The notes below the pieces were generated by a model. The model made no database searches, was not told the DNA's origin, and was given only the letters and a program-made list of their open reading frames with translations. Positions 12,390 to 24,610 of a stretch of 64,000 nt of DNA are shown here, piece after piece (position 1 is the first letter of the stretch; each line of letters opens with the position of its first letter). The translations under genes were made by a program, and so were the position numbers. Source of the stretch: Gordionus sp. m RMFG-2023 (taxonomy: Eukaryota > Nematomorpha > Gordioida > Chordodea > Parachordodidae). The stretch spans positions 30,047,561-30,111,560 of the forward strand of contig NC_088775.1 of NCBI RefSeq assembly GCF_954871325.1. The letters are read 5' to 3'.

Positions 12390-12880
12390 TGCGACAATTG
12401 TCATATGCGTTATTTTTTTAAATTTTTGAAATTTTTGGACACAAAAGGGTTATAATATAATTTATATTGTAAAGATATTATATTATAAATTCAATGAAGA
12501 TGTTCCCTGGAAAAATGATAATTATCATAATAGGTAGGTATTTTTGAACATATAAGATTTTTTGTGACGCTAATGGGCAAAAATATGTTTCTTTAACAGG
12601 TAAAATTTAATGTAGATGTACCCTAGATAAATGACAATTGTCATAATAGTTATTTTTAAATTTTTTTGATGTAAATAGGCTAAATAAGTACTGCTAACAT
12701 GTCTAAATAATACTTCAGTGAAGATGTACCCTAGAAAAGTAACAATTGTCATAATCATTATTTTTAAAGTTTTTTAAATTTTTTGGCTTAAATAGGCTAA
12801 AATAAGTATTGCTAACATATCTAAATAAACCTTCAGTGAAGATGTACCCTAGATAAGTGACAATTGTCATAATCGTTATT
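12390..12880 (+). repeat. Left-arm palindrome array of the giant hAT
   Basis: Five units of about 115 bp, with palindrome centres near 12400, 12516, 12632, 12741 and 12858. Each reads around TGACAATTGTCATAATCG, followed by a TTTTTAAA-rich stretch and GAAGATGTACCCTAGA. It mirrors the array at 23430-24610. Confidence 0.85.
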
Positions 12881-15492
12881 TTATAATTTTATTGATGCAA
12901 ATCGATAAAAATATAGATTTTAATCATGTTAATTTAAAAGCTCGCGTGTTGTTATTATGGCATTTATATATCAAATTGTTTAATTAATTAAAAAGTAAAT
13001 GTTTAGCATGAAAATTATAATTTTATTAATATAAATAAAACTTATATTTTATATATTCGTTTGTTTAAATCAATTTTTTTTATATTAACCTATTAAACAA
13101 TTAATTTAAGAATGTATATAAATTGTTAAAATTTATTAGATAGTGAATGATAAAAGCTATATATTTAAAATAAAATTGTACCTTTATATTATCATCATCT
13201 TATGCCTATAGCCTTGCCTACTTTTTCATGTATATTATCACATGTTTTATTTATAACTACAGGTAAATATATAAAAAACTCTAATATACCCTCTACTCGA
13301 GCCCTATATTTTAAAAATAATTTAGCTTAAAATTTTTGTTTGAGATATATCATTACATTTTGTAAAATAATTTCATATATTTAATTCTTATAAAAAACAA
13401 GACGCTAATATTCTTCTGTATCTTCGAATTCAAAAATAAACTTAGAAAACAGTCGGAATTTACGCTAGAGTCAAGTTCATTTCATTACAAGATCATTTAG
13501 TTAAAATATCTATTTTATATCTTACGTCGATTCGATAAAACTATTTTATAAATTTAAAAAAAAATAAATAGGGACGCATTTTTTAACTATATATATTCTT
13601 TATTTATAAAAAAAACATTCACTTTATATTAAATGTATAAATAAAATCTGCTAAAAAATTATTTCCATAAATCTTCCTTTAAATTTAAAATATTAATGTC
13701 CCATGAATTTAATGAAAGACATTCTTTCAGAGTTGACGATGACATTCTGTTTCTTTTGTTGGTATAAATATCGGCAGCCCTTGAAAACAATCTTTCACTC
13801 GCAACCGATGTTGTTTGTTGCCCTAAATAATCTCATATTCGACAACCTAGGGAATCTCTTGGAATTTCCAGACCACCAACCAAGAACATCCACTGTTGTC
13901 TTAGCCACAGGATCCGCCAAATAATCCTCAATCTCGTCTAAAGCCGGATTTTGCTTAACACAAGCATCTCTAAATATTAAATATGAATGATTGTATATAA
14001 ATAATTAGAATTATATTTACCTTCTCAACTCATTCAATATATTTACCGACATCATAGTAGAGTCGGGATCCTCATAATCATATTCTTGACTGGATGAAGC
14101 TTGATAATTATTAAATAAGTCTTTAAATCTTTCATAATATCCGGATGAATTCATAAAACTAGGGATAAAGATTTTCTTGATTTTTGGGTCAAGAAAACTA
14201 CCTACGTAGTTTTCAAATTTTGTCATGAGGGATGTATATATGGCGCATTTTTTTAACATTATCTTGGAAGCCATTTTAATAGCCTCATTAGAGTGATAGG
14301 CAGCATGCCTATCTAACTCCCTATAAATTTTGTCGATGTAGAGAATTGCCCCCTATTGTAGGGGATTTTTCAGATGATATTTCACATGTTATTTTATAAA
14401 ATGGGTATAAAAATAATTCTAGTTGCCTTAAAAAATCGCATTCGTCACTATTTAAGCAAAAATTCTCTTCCCCAAAAATATTCTTTCCCAACTCTATCAC
14501 AGCCTGGATATTCTATAAAAAATAAATAATTATTGAACATTAAATATTTTTATAATACTTTATTAATACTCGATAACATTATGTATTTACTATTCCATCG
14601 AATTACCACATCCATCGGTATTCGCACACCACTAATCTTGATGAACTGTTGCATACATTTAGAACTTCTATGCAATTTTCTAACAAATTTTTCTACAGTA
14701 GATAACTCGTTAGAAAACGAATCGATGCCTTCCTTCACAATTATATTTATTATATGTGCCAGGCATCTCTGACTGTTAATGTTTTTTTTGTATTTAAATT
14801 GGAAATTTTGGTTAATTAAATCCAGTGCTGCTATAATATTCGACCCATTATCATGGGTGATGGTTAATATTTTCTTTTCTATTGTAAAGTTTTTTAAACA
14901 CGATATAATTAATTCACATATGTCCTCCCCTTTGTGAGGGTATGGAAACTCTATAATGTCCAATAAAAAATTTTTCAACACCCAGAATTCATCAATAAAA
15001 TGTACAGTGATAGCACAATATGATATAGAATTCTGGGTCCATAGATCTGTGGTTAAAGAAATAAGGCCTTTTACATTTTTTAAAATTTTTATAATGTTGT
15101 CTTTAGCGCTTTGGTATATAGTAGACAAATACTTTTTGCCAGTCTGTCGACAGACAATCTTTATATTTTTATTAACATATTTGAACATATCCTTGAAACT
15201 TTCACTTTCCAATACATTAAACGATAAATTATTTTTTATTAGGTATCTTATGACTAATTTATTCATATATAGATTTTCGGTATCAGATAATTTTCTTCCG
15301 AACAATGAATCAGGGACTTCGATGCATTTGGTGGATAATTCTCCCGGATGCATAGACTTCATATGCCTTCGTAAATTTGCTAAAAATATTTATAAAATGT
15401 GAATGGGGAGTAAAACTTATTGAAAGTTTCGAAATATTAAGGATATAGATGATATAAAAACCTATTCTGATTAATAAGTCATTAGATATTAT

Positions 15493-15676
15493 TAGACCTG
15501 TGCCCCGCCCTGATAAACAATAAAGGAAGGAATAATTGATTTTCTAAAGTTTAATTTAAATAAAATGATTATTAAAAATAAAATGTCTAGGATATATAAG
15601 ATAATTGATTACTCGCGGTGGCAAACATAAAATACCGCCGCCGTAAATTGAGACATCGAATCGGCGCACAGGTCTA
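15493..15676. repeat. Small inverted-repeat element with TAGACCTGTGC ends
   Basis: It starts TAGACCTGTGCCCCGCC and ends with the inverse, GGCGCACAGGTCTA. The 184-bp unit has no reading frame. The same end motif CGGCGCACAGGTCTA occurs at 34540-34553. It lies in the intron between the BED-finger exons of the giant element's transposase. Confidence 0.6.
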
Positions 15677-15756
15677 GATTTTATATTATTAATAGATTTA
15701 TCTAATGAAGGCTTACATAATGTCGAGAATCTAAAATTAAAATGATTTATTTTAAT

Positions 15757-16056
15757 CAGAGTAGTTAAGTAGCTGGACCTTTTTTGTTATTGATTGATAG
15801 GTAATAGCGCGCTAGATAGCAGACAAAAAGGCCATAATTAGAACCATAAAAACTTCCCTTTTTATGTATTATGTTATGCATTTGCATTATAAACAAAAAA
15901 TAAAACAAATTTATTTATAATTATTTTTTATAAAAATATTAATAGGTAACCAAAGTTATTTTAAAAAAAATACTAGCTAATAGCGTGCTACATTTTTTTT
16001 GATGGGCAGCGATAGCGGTAGCGCGCTACTTATAAAAATATGGTTTAACAACTTTG
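15757..16056. mobile_element. MITE related to the hAT at 56238-57764
   Basis: It starts CAGAGTAGTTAAGTAGC and ends GTTTAACAACTTTG, matching the 56238 element ends (CAGAGTTGTTAAAGTAGC and TTTAACAACTCTG) with a few changes. Inside are the same AGCGCGCTA subterminal words. No coding capacity. Flanks ATTTTAAT and ATAATTTG do not match well, so the target duplication has decayed or the ends are off by a few bases. Confidence 0.65.
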
Positions 16057-16319
16057 ATAATTTGGTATTTTTATTGAATTAACACACATAAAATATTTAT
16101 AAAAATTATGAATGATTATTTAAAAAATATATACTTGTCGCCGTACTAACTCGATACATCTTCTGGCATAAAGAACATTTCCTATGTGTCTTTTTTGGAG
16201 TATGGTAGAAATAATTCTTAATATTAAAAATATCAGAACTATTCACGAAATCATCCCCATTCATTTCCAGCATTGAACTACACCTAAATGACTCAGTAGA
16301 AGTCTATATAAAATTAATA

Positions 16320-16560
16320 ATTATTTTAAAAAATAATTCGGGCCGGGTCTATCTTGAAAAATTTGGCTCGTCGAAGGGTATTCGGAAATAAAAAAAATAA
16401 TTATCGGGAAAAAATTACCATATAAAATTATTCCCCGGAAATAAATTCCCCATTTTTTAGATTTTAAAATAACTATATCCCAGGAAAAATAAATTCTAGT
16501 AAATAATTAGCCGGAAAAAATATTTTCCGGAAAAAAAATCCTATCAAAATAATTAGCAGG
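16320..16560. repeat. Degraded GGCCGGG / CCGGAAAA repeat
   Basis: The stretch starts with CGGGCCGGGTCTATC and then repeats CCGGAAAAAAT-like words. It resembles the GGCCCG-rich MITE family but has no recognisable ends. Confidence 0.35.
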
Positions 16561-18230
16561 AAATTTTCTTTATAATTTTAAATATATATATAATTCATTA
16601 AGAAAACACAACAGGAACTATAATCTTAAAATAGAAACTTATTTTATTTTAAAAATTTCTAACAATGTTATTACATTACAGTCAAATTGATCAAAAAAGG
16701 CCCATTTTCGACCGAGCCCTTTTAAAATTGTTAAAAATTTCTGGAATTATTTAGAAGGGGAAATAAAAGAGAAAGCCGTTTATTTTAGCTCGCTAGCACA
16801 CCTGGTTCTTGAGATATAGGGGCTTATAGGTACAAAAAAGAGCCAATTTGGAATCTGTAAAATTTTTAAAATGCTTATATCTCAAGAACTATTTATAGTA
16901 AAAAAATAATATAATATATCATATTGTAGGTAAAAAAAATCTCTAAAGGACTATCAAAATAAGATAAAAATTGGAGCCAATTTGAGTCTTTAATTTCCGG
17001 TTTACCTATAATGCTTTACCTGTATTTTTAAGCAAAAAAGGGAGTTTGTTTTCGAAATTTTTTTATTGCTTTTTATTTAGACACCTTTTATAAATATATG
17101 TATGATGTCAAAACCTTGGCGACGCTATCGACTCTTCCAAAATATACATTTTTATCAAAAATCGTAAATAAAAATAGATGGCGCTAATGTTTAAAAAATA
17201 TTATTTCTAAAAATGAAAATATTTATAAGTTTATAAGAAATGCCATAAAATTTTCCAGTTCTGCTCCCCCCCCCCCACCATCCTTATTTTTTTTACATAT
17301 TTTAGATCTCTGCTTTACTACTATAATAGCGAATGACTTTTTGGCACGATAATATAACAGCTGCATTAAAAAAGAATTTATATTAGATATATTAACGATT
17401 ATATTTTACGATAATAATTTTAAAAAATTAAAAGTTTAAAACAATCTCTTTCTGTTTAATATAATTTTTTTTCCGATCAGATTAATTTTAAACAAGCCAT
17501 ATTCTAGGTTCAAATTAAATAAAATTTTATTCTATATAAAAGATGGATATACCAAATATTAAAATATCAAGATGTTGTAACCAGGGTTGCCATGTCTCCC
17601 CCCATCAGTGGGAGTCTCCCACAATTTTTTAGTTTATTCACATACATCTCACTCCCACAATTAGAAATCTCCCACAAAAAGCTCCCACAATTTTTTAATT
17701 TCTCCCACAATTTTTTTTTAGCATTTTAATGTTTTTAATATATAAATAATTTTGAGAGACAGTATTTGATTATTTTTATATTTTTAAAATAAATTTTAAA
17801 TATTTATTCGAAAAATATGTCTAGTTCTTTTATTTTATTTTTCCGCTCTAAAATATATTTATTTTTTTATAAAATTCTCCAATTCTCCACTCGACATTTT
17901 CAAAATTTTTGTGTTAGAAAGAATAGAAGTTAGAACAGTATGTATAATTATTATAAATATATTTTAAATTACTCAATATATTTTATATCGTTATCTAGAA
18001 TTGCAGTGCTCCACTCGATATTTTCCAATGTGTTAGAAGAATAGAACTTTTAGAAGTGGATATTATTCTAATCTCTAATTCTTTTAAATAAAGTTAGTGG
18101 ATGAATAATATTGATTAAATAATATTTTTCACTACTTACTTTTATACTATTCCATGAAGTATATGTCAAGCAAAAGATTATAAATATAATTAATATATTA
18201 TTCAACAATAGCTAAAAATCAAAGTGTATT

Positions 18231-19343
18231 TACCGAATTGAGGCAGCACAATAATGAATTAATACCAATTGGCTGTATATGCCATATACTGCATAATTCT
18301 TGCAAGAAGGCAATGAATGTACTATCTGTAAATGTCGAAGTAATTGTGATGAAATGTTTTAACGAATTTAGTTCATCAACTAAAAGAGTCACTGAATTAA
18401 AAGAATTGGTGGAGTGGTCTGATTTGGAATGGTGTGAGTTGTTGCGATATGTACCTATCAGGTGGTTATTATTAATACCTGCCATCGAGAGAATTTTAAA
18501 ATTTTACGAACCCTTAAAGAAATACTTCTTAAATAAAGATTTTAAAAGCTGTCCTAAAATTTTGAAAATTTTTTCGAGGATGAAATGTCCGAAGCATATT
18601 TGGGATTAGTTTCACATGTAGGAAATCTACTTCATGTAGTTAATATTCAGTTGCAATCAGAAGATTCTTTATTGATAAAGATTCACAAAATCATGCTACA
18701 GCTCTGTTCATCTCTACAGTTAAAAATAGATAATAAATTTTATGGCGCTATTGCTAAAAATATCATATTAAAATGTTCAAATATTACTATAATTAACGTA
18801 TTTTTAAATGAAACAAATATTTTTATTAAGACAATTTTGGAATATTTACAATCAAGATTTGATTTTAATAACTCTATTTACAAGTGTATAAATATTATGA
18901 CCTTGGAACAGAAACCATCATTTGATGGTTTTTGTAATTTAATAAATATATTAAAATTACCGATAGACATTGAAGCCTTGTTTGAAGAGATTGTTATTTT
19001 TTCCATATTTTATGATTCGCCAGAATACTTAAAGTTAGATGGTCTAAAAGCAGAGGAGAAATGGGTAGAATTTTTTCGTAATAACGATAAATCCCCATGC
19101 TTGGAAAAAATTTGCGAGTATGTTTTCTCCTTACCTCATCCTAATGCCTCATCGGAGCGCATTTTTAGCCTGATGAGGACTGCCTGGAGAAAGGAGATAA
19201 ATCGAATTGCTTTAACAACATTAGAGGCCGAGTTAATGGTTAAACAAAATTATAAAATGTCATGCCAGGAATTTTATAAATATCTTAATAACGACGGTAA
19301 ACGTTTAGTTCCATTATTTAAATCTCAAATAAAATATAATTAA
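18231..19343 (+). pseudogene. hAT transposase, C-terminal half
   Basis: The reading begins with LRQHNNELIPIGCICHILHN (the C..H histidine region), followed by FNEFSSSTKRVTELKELV and RYVPIRWLLLIPAIERIL. It ends with the dimerisation block LPHPNASSERIFSLMRTAWR, then EAELMVKQNYKMSCQEFY, and stops at 19343. One frame change in a T run near 18570 separates the two halves. The BED finger and the first catalytic Asp are missing, so an internal deletion removed the 5' half. It differs in sequence from the giant element's transposase and belongs to the 17582-20678 element. Confidence 0.85.
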
Positions 19344-20304
19344 CTATAACTATTTGACTTTCTATATTTTATAAAATCTTATTTATACATTTGCATAAAA
19401 TGAAATAAATTTATTTTTTACATTGTAAAATTAATATTTTGAATATTTTGGCAAATCATAAAAATAAAGAAGCATTACAATCTCCTCAAACATGACATCA
19501 TATTAAATCTTATTAATAATTATCCGATAATAGTAATAATATTCTTACTTTGGTATTTCTGCAGCATAATTTAGTGAACCTTTATTAAATTATATTCTTC
19601 TGATTGCAACTGCATATAGTAGATTTCCTATATGTAAAATTCCTAAATATACTTCTGCCATTTATTTTTGAAAATTTTTTTCAAAATATTAGGACAGCTT
19701 TTATAATCTATTTATTTTTTAAAGGTTTGTAAAATTTTAAAATTCTACAATGGCGCGTATTAGGAGGAACCTGTCAACCAACATTATGCTGACTCAATTC
19801 TGTAAATACACTCTGGTTTTTGCCAAATTCACTGAGGAATTATCAGATCAGAAAGCTGCCATGTAATTCATTGGTAATGACAAATCTGCCATATTTACCA
19901 TTATATATGGTTAGCTATGTCTTTGGATATTTCATATCTGGAGAAATTTTTTTTAATAGTTTTATTGAAATGACATTAATTTTGTTAAAATAGGGGAGGA
20001 TCAAGGGAAATGTTTTGATATCTCCTTATTAGATGCATCTGTTAGAATTGCATATGTTTGCATATCTTTCAAATCGTCAAGAATTGACCTTCTGGATTTA
20101 TATCCTAAAACATTGATGATAGCCTTGCTCATTTGTGTTCTACAATGTATACTTTTTTTTTATAAAATTTTATCTTGTTTACATTCTTTTGTATTTAAAA
20201 AAGATCGTTGGTTTATTTTTAAACAAAATTAATATATTATAATAAATCAATATGTTATTTTAATAATAAAGATAGTATTTAAGAAATTTTGTGTCGTACA
20301 ATTA

Positions 20305-20568
20305 CCTATTTTGAAAAATAGTTGCATATTTTATTTTGGAAAATAGTTACCTATTTTATTTTGAAAAAGAGTTGGATATTTTATTTTGAAAAAGAGTTGG
20401 ATATTTTATTTTGAAAAAGAGTTGGATATTTTATTTTGAAAAATAGTTGGCTATTTTATTTTGAAAAATAGTTGGCTATTTTATTTTGAAAAATAGTTGG
20501 CTATTTTATTTTGAAAAATAGTTGGCTTTGAAAAATAGTTGGCTTTGAAAAATAGTTGGCTATGCCCG
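20305..20568 (+). repeat. 25-bp tandem array ending in 17-bp units
   Basis: About ten units of 25 bp share the core TTTTGAAAAATAGTTGGC. The last two are shortened to 17 bp. Variants GAAAAAGAGTTGGAT are grouped in the middle, which shows local amplification. It lies within the right part of the hAT at 17582-20678, next to its subterminal CTCCCACAA repeats. Confidence 0.9.
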
Positions 20569-20792
20569 CAATTTTTTTTTTTTTTAGCAATTTTCATATT
20601 TCTCCCACAATTTTTATATGACTCCCACAAAATACCGAATTTCTCCCACAATTTGAAAATTTTGACCTGGCAACTCTGGTTGTAACCCATTTAATTTACA
20701 AAAACATGCAAATTATCGCAAGAATCTAAGAAAGATTCAACCTTGGATGACCAAAAAAAATTTACCAATATTTTGCTGAAAATTATGCCTTT

Positions 20793-21514
20793 GTGGTTCA
20801 AGATGAAGTACAGGGGTTTCACTGGAATAAATCTCAAGTTACCATTCATCCTTTTGTCATTTATTACAAGTCACTTAATAATTTAAATCATTTAAGTTTC
20901 GTAATAATATCTGAATCTCTCGTTCATAATACAATTGCGGTTCATATATTCCAAAAATATTTAGTTCAATACTTAACAAAGAAATTTCAATGCCTGCCAA
21001 AAAAATTCATCTATTTTTCATATGGAGCAGCAGCTCAATATAAAAATCGGAAAAATTTAATCAATCTTTGCCACCATGAATATGATTTCGAGATAAAAGC
21101 TTAGTGGCATTTCTGGGCTACATCTCATGGCAAATCAGCTTGTGACGGGGTCGGAGGTACCGTCAAGCGTTTAGTGGCTAGAGCAAGTTTACAAAGACCT
21201 ACTTCAGAACAAATAACTTCTCCTAAAGAGTTTTTTGCCTATTGTAAGGAAAATATAAAAGGTATATGATTTATAATTTATTAATATATATATTATAATT
21301 TTTTTATTAAGGAATAGAGTTCTCCTATATTATGGAAGATGAATATGAGAAAGAACAAATAATTTTAAAAGAGAGATTCGACAAAGCCCGTACTATACCA
21401 GGGACGCAAAAATTTCATGCTTTTTTTCCAATTTCTCAGGATAAAATTGAAACAAAATTTTATTCTAATTCAACAGAATCGCAAATATTAAATATAACAT
21501 TTCACAAATTTTAA
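20793..21514 (+). pseudogene. Transposase-like protein of the 16681-22214 element
   Basis: Two pieces are readable. The first runs 20793-21267, with FIYFSYGAAAQYKNRKNLIN, LCHHEYDF, then WHFWATSHGKSACDGVGGTV and KRLVARASLQRP. The second, 21305-21514, contains RFDKARTIPGTQKFHAFFP. I recall blocks like DGAxxQYKN, WHFxATSHGKxxCDGxGGTVKR and RTIxGTxxxH from uncharacterised repeated proteins in invertebrates, but I know no function assignment. An in-frame stop precedes WHFW, and a probable intron with GT at 21258 and AG near 21312 separates the pieces. The SYGA site has Tyr where I would expect Asp, so this copy may be dead. That it is the element's transposase is inference from its position between the inverted arms. 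Confidence 0.6.
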
Positions 21515-22379
21515 ATTATGGAATGAATATGATTGTCTATCTCTATTTCTATATTATTAATATGAATGAATAATAAAAAAATTATACGAAAGATTTTATT
21601 ATTGGAAATATATTACATTATTAAGTGTCTAATGGGCATTTACCCACACTGCCCCTCAATTTATTTAGTATATTTAATAGAAATTTAAAATATTTTTAGT
21701 ATAAAAAGTGAAAATATCCGTTTATTGATAAGTTTGCACAAAATCCGTAATTTCATAAAGCGCCATCTATTATTTTTTTAAATATTTGGAGTCGATAGCG
21801 TCGCCAAAGTTTTGACATCGTATATATATTTATAAAAGGTGTCTAAATAAAAAAATTTCGAAAACAAACTCCCTTTTTTGCTTAAAAATACAGGTAACAT
21901 TATAGATAAACCGGAAGTTAAAGATTCAAATTGGCGCCAATTTTTATTATTTTTTGATAGCCTTTTAGATATTTACCTACAATATGATATATTATATATC
22001 TTTTTACTATAAATAGTTCTTGAGATATAAGCTTTTTAAAAATTTTACAGATTCCAAAGTGGCTCTTTTTTGTACCTATGAGCCCCTATATCTCGAGAAC
22101 CATATGTGCTAGAGAGCTAAAATAAACGGCTTTCTCATTTATTTACCCTTCTAAATAATTCCAGAAATTTTTAACGATTTTAAAAGGGGTCGGTCGAATC
22201 GTGATCGATTTGACGTGGAATGGCCCATAATCGTAATTATTTCTTTTCTGTAAATTTTGAAAAAAAAAATCATAAGCAAAATAATTTAAAAAATAGAAAC
22301 CTGGTTGAATTGCAAATTTCCTATTTTGCCACAGAATTTATATATATAATTATATCATTTAATATGCCCATCATTAGTT

Positions 22380-22625
22380 TAGGGTCGGGCCGTATTTTAA
22401 TTTTTTTTAAATATACCCGGACCGTGCCGGTTCTGAAAAATTTTTATAAAAAAATCGGGCCTGGCCGTATATTTAAAAACCAAATATTTGAAATCGCCAT
22501 TATTAGTTATAAAAATTAATAATATTTATAATCTATTTTTAAAAAAGTAGGGCCGCGAATATAATTTTAAAAAAGATGCGGGCCGGGCCGTGCATATGAT
22601 ATCTCTGCAAATCAGAGATTCTCTG
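22380..22625. repeat. Degraded GGCCCG-rich hAT MITE copy
   Basis: GGGTCGGGCCGTATTTT and GGGCCGGGCCGTGCA words lie in an AT-rich frame, ending near ATCTCTGCAAATCAGAGA. The composition matches the family defined at 7586-7998. It lies in the large first intron of the giant element's transposase. Confidence 0.55.
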
Positions 22626-22733
22626 ATATTAGTATTTATAGTTTTGCTCAAATAAGAATAAGTTCATTTTTCAAGCATACCAAAATAAAATTATATTTTA
22701 TAATTAACAAAAAAATAAAATACATAATTATAC

Positions 22734-22806
22734 CTCAATTTCCTGCTGCGACTGTGAGGTCGATTGGAAATCTTCATCTATAGAATTAGATATATTTAAA
22801 AATTAT
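22734..22806 (-). other. Candidate first exon of the giant element's hAT transposase
   Basis: The minus strand reads NSIDEDFQSTSQSQQEIE and meets a GTATAA donor at 22733. Its phase matches the acceptor of the BED-finger exon at 16303. The start codon was not located. Linking it across 6.4 kb of nested insertions is inference. Confidence 0.4.
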
Positions 22807-23429
22807 TTTTATTTAGTCTGTCATTCCTCTCCTATTTTTTTTAATAATAATTTTCTTATTTATTAACTTTCTCTTTATGTTTATTAATTATTTCCATTTA
22901 TAATGGCATAAGCGAAGGCGAACATGATTTATATAAAAATAATAATTAAAAAAATAAATCAAGCGAAAAAATAAATAAATTATATAAATAAAAAAAGAAT
23001 TTTAATTTTTAAAAAGTAAAATCTTATTCAATTGATTTGAGTCTATAGACTAGTAAATTCCGACTGTTTTCTAAGTTGCTTTATCATGAATTAGAAACTT
23101 ATATTATACAGAAGAATATTAGCGTCTTGTTTTTTATAAGAATTAAAAATATAAATTATTTGACAATATGTAAAGACATCTAAAACAAAAATTTTATGCC
23201 TAATTTTTTTTAAAATATAGGGCTAGGGTAGAGGGTATAGTAGAGTTTTTTAATATATTTACCTGTAAATATAAATAAACAAGTGATAAAATACATGTAA
23301 AAGTAGGCTGGGCTATAAGCATAAGGTGATGATAATTTGTAGGTACAATTATATTTTAAATTTATAAATTTTATCATTCACTATCTAATAAATTTTAACA
23401 ATTTAAAAATCTAAATACCTATAAAAATA

Positions 23430-24610
23430 ACAATTATGATAATTGTCTCTTTTTTAGGGTTCATCTACAGTGAAGTTTTATTTAAACATGTTAGCATTAC
23501 TTATTTTAGCCTATTTACGTCAAAAAAATTTAAAAAACTTTAAAATTAACTATTATGACAATTGTCATTTATCTAGGGTACATTTTCATTAAATTTTTAA
23601 TTTATCATCTTAGCAATCTATATTTATGCCCATTTGCGTCAAAAAACTTTAAAAATAATGATTATGACAATTGTCACTATTCTAGGGTACATCTTCACTG
23701 AAGTTTTATTTAGCCATGTTGTTAGCAATACTTATTTTAGCCTATTTACGTCAAAAAAACTTTAAAAATAACTATTTTGTCATTTATCTAGGGTACATCT
23801 TCATTAAATTTTTAATTTAACATAATAGCAATCTATATTTATGCACATTTGCGTCAAAAAACTTTAAAAATAACGATTATGACAATTGTTACTTTTTTAG
23901 GGTACATCTTCACTGAAGTTTTATTTAGCCATGTTGTTAGCAATACTTATTTTAGCCTATTTACGTCAAAAAAACTTTAAAAATAACTATTTTGTCATTT
24001 ATCTAGGGTACATCTTCATTAAATTTTTAATTTAACATAATAGCAATCTATATTTATGCACATTTGCGTCAAAAAACTTTAAAAATAACGATTATGACAA
24101 TTGTTACTTTTTTAGGGTACATCTTCACTGAAGTTTTATTTAAATGTTAGCAATACCTATTTTAGCCTATTTAGGCTAAAAAAATTAAAAATATTGAAAA
24201 TAAAAATAACGATTATGACAATTGTCATTAGAATTTATCTAGGGTACATCTTCATAATTTTTAATTTAACATGTTAGCAATCTATATTTATGCCCATTTG
24301 CATAAAAACTTTAAAAATAACGATTATGACAATTGTCACTTTTTCAGGGAACATCTTCACTGAAGTTTTATTTAAATGTTTGCAATACTTCCTTTAGCCT
24401 ATTTAGCTAAAAGAAACATCTTTTTGCCCATTAGCATCACAAAAAAATCTTATATGTTTAAAAATACCCACCTATTATGAGAATTATCATTTTTCCAGGG
24501 AACATCTTCATTGAATTTATAATATAATATCTTTACAATATAAATTATATTATAACCATTTTGTGTCCAAAAAATCTTAAAAAATAACGCATACGACAAT
24601 TGTCGCATTA
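23430..24610 (-). repeat. Right-arm palindrome array of the giant hAT
   Basis: About eleven units of about 110 bp in inverted orientation to the left arm, with centres such as GATTATGACAATTGTCAC. Some adjacent units alternate between two variants (for example around 23700-24130, where one centre is shortened to TTTTGTCATTT), a higher-order duplication of about 220 bp. Confidence 0.85.

Larger units (their letters stand above)
13693..16303 (-). pseudogene. hAT transposase (BED-finger type) of the giant element
   Basis: Exons read 16303-16135, 15379-14559, 14512-14021 and 13969-13693, with GT-AG borders. A candidate first exon ends at 22734 (SQSQQEIE). A BED zinc finger spans the first intron: CSLCQKMYRV, then STATTNLRRHMKSMH. 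The core shows SLTTDLWTQNSIS (first Asp), GEDICELIISCLKNF, ITHDNGSNI (second Asp) and CLAHIINIIVKEG. The end has LGWWSGNSKRFPRLSNM, the dimerisation WW..FP block. Breaks are few: a one-base shift in a G run near 14350 and an in-frame TGA at 13795-13797. Introns inside the core are only 46 and 51 bp. Such transposases bind the terminal repeats and cut and paste the element. Few breaks suggest recent activity. Confidence 0.85.
17582..20678 (+). mobile_element. hAT element with CTCCCACAA subterminal repeats
   Basis: The ends are CAGGGTTGCCATGTC and, inward from the right, CAGAGTTGCCAGGTC. The 8-bp target duplication GTTGTAAC is exact at 17574-17581 and 20679-20686. CTCCCACAA occurs about five times at the left (17625-17710) and three times at the right (20600-20652), in the same orientation on both sides. 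A plus-strand hAT transposase fragment occupies 18231-19343 and a 25-bp tandem array occupies 20305-20568. The element is inserted in the DDE transposon at 16681-22214. Confidence 0.92.
16681..22214 (+). mobile_element. DDE-type DNA transposon with about 500-bp inverted ends, unnamed family
   Basis: The left end is GTCAAATTGATCA and the right end is TGATCGATTTGAC. Inverted copies run inward for about 500 bp (about 16681-17200 against about 21720-22214). Both arms share CTCGAGAACC or CTTGAGATAT words, a block around AAACAAACTCCC, and CGTCGCCAAAGTTTTGACATC, or the inverse. A hAT element (17582-20678) splits it, so the original unit was about 2.4 kb. A plus-strand transposase-like gene lies at 20793-21514. 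No target duplication was recognised. I do not know a name for this family. Confidence 0.75.

Noticed and set aside
14956-15402. 148-residue plus-strand ORF
   Set aside because: Antisense shadow of the hAT transposase core on the minus strand.
17260-17285. C homopolymer as a functional site
   Set aside because: A simple run of C near the arm of the DDE element; nothing supports a role.
20305-20568. CRISPR-like repeat array
   Set aside because: Units are contiguous 25-mers without unique spacers, in eukaryotic transposon DNA; an ordinary tandem repeat.
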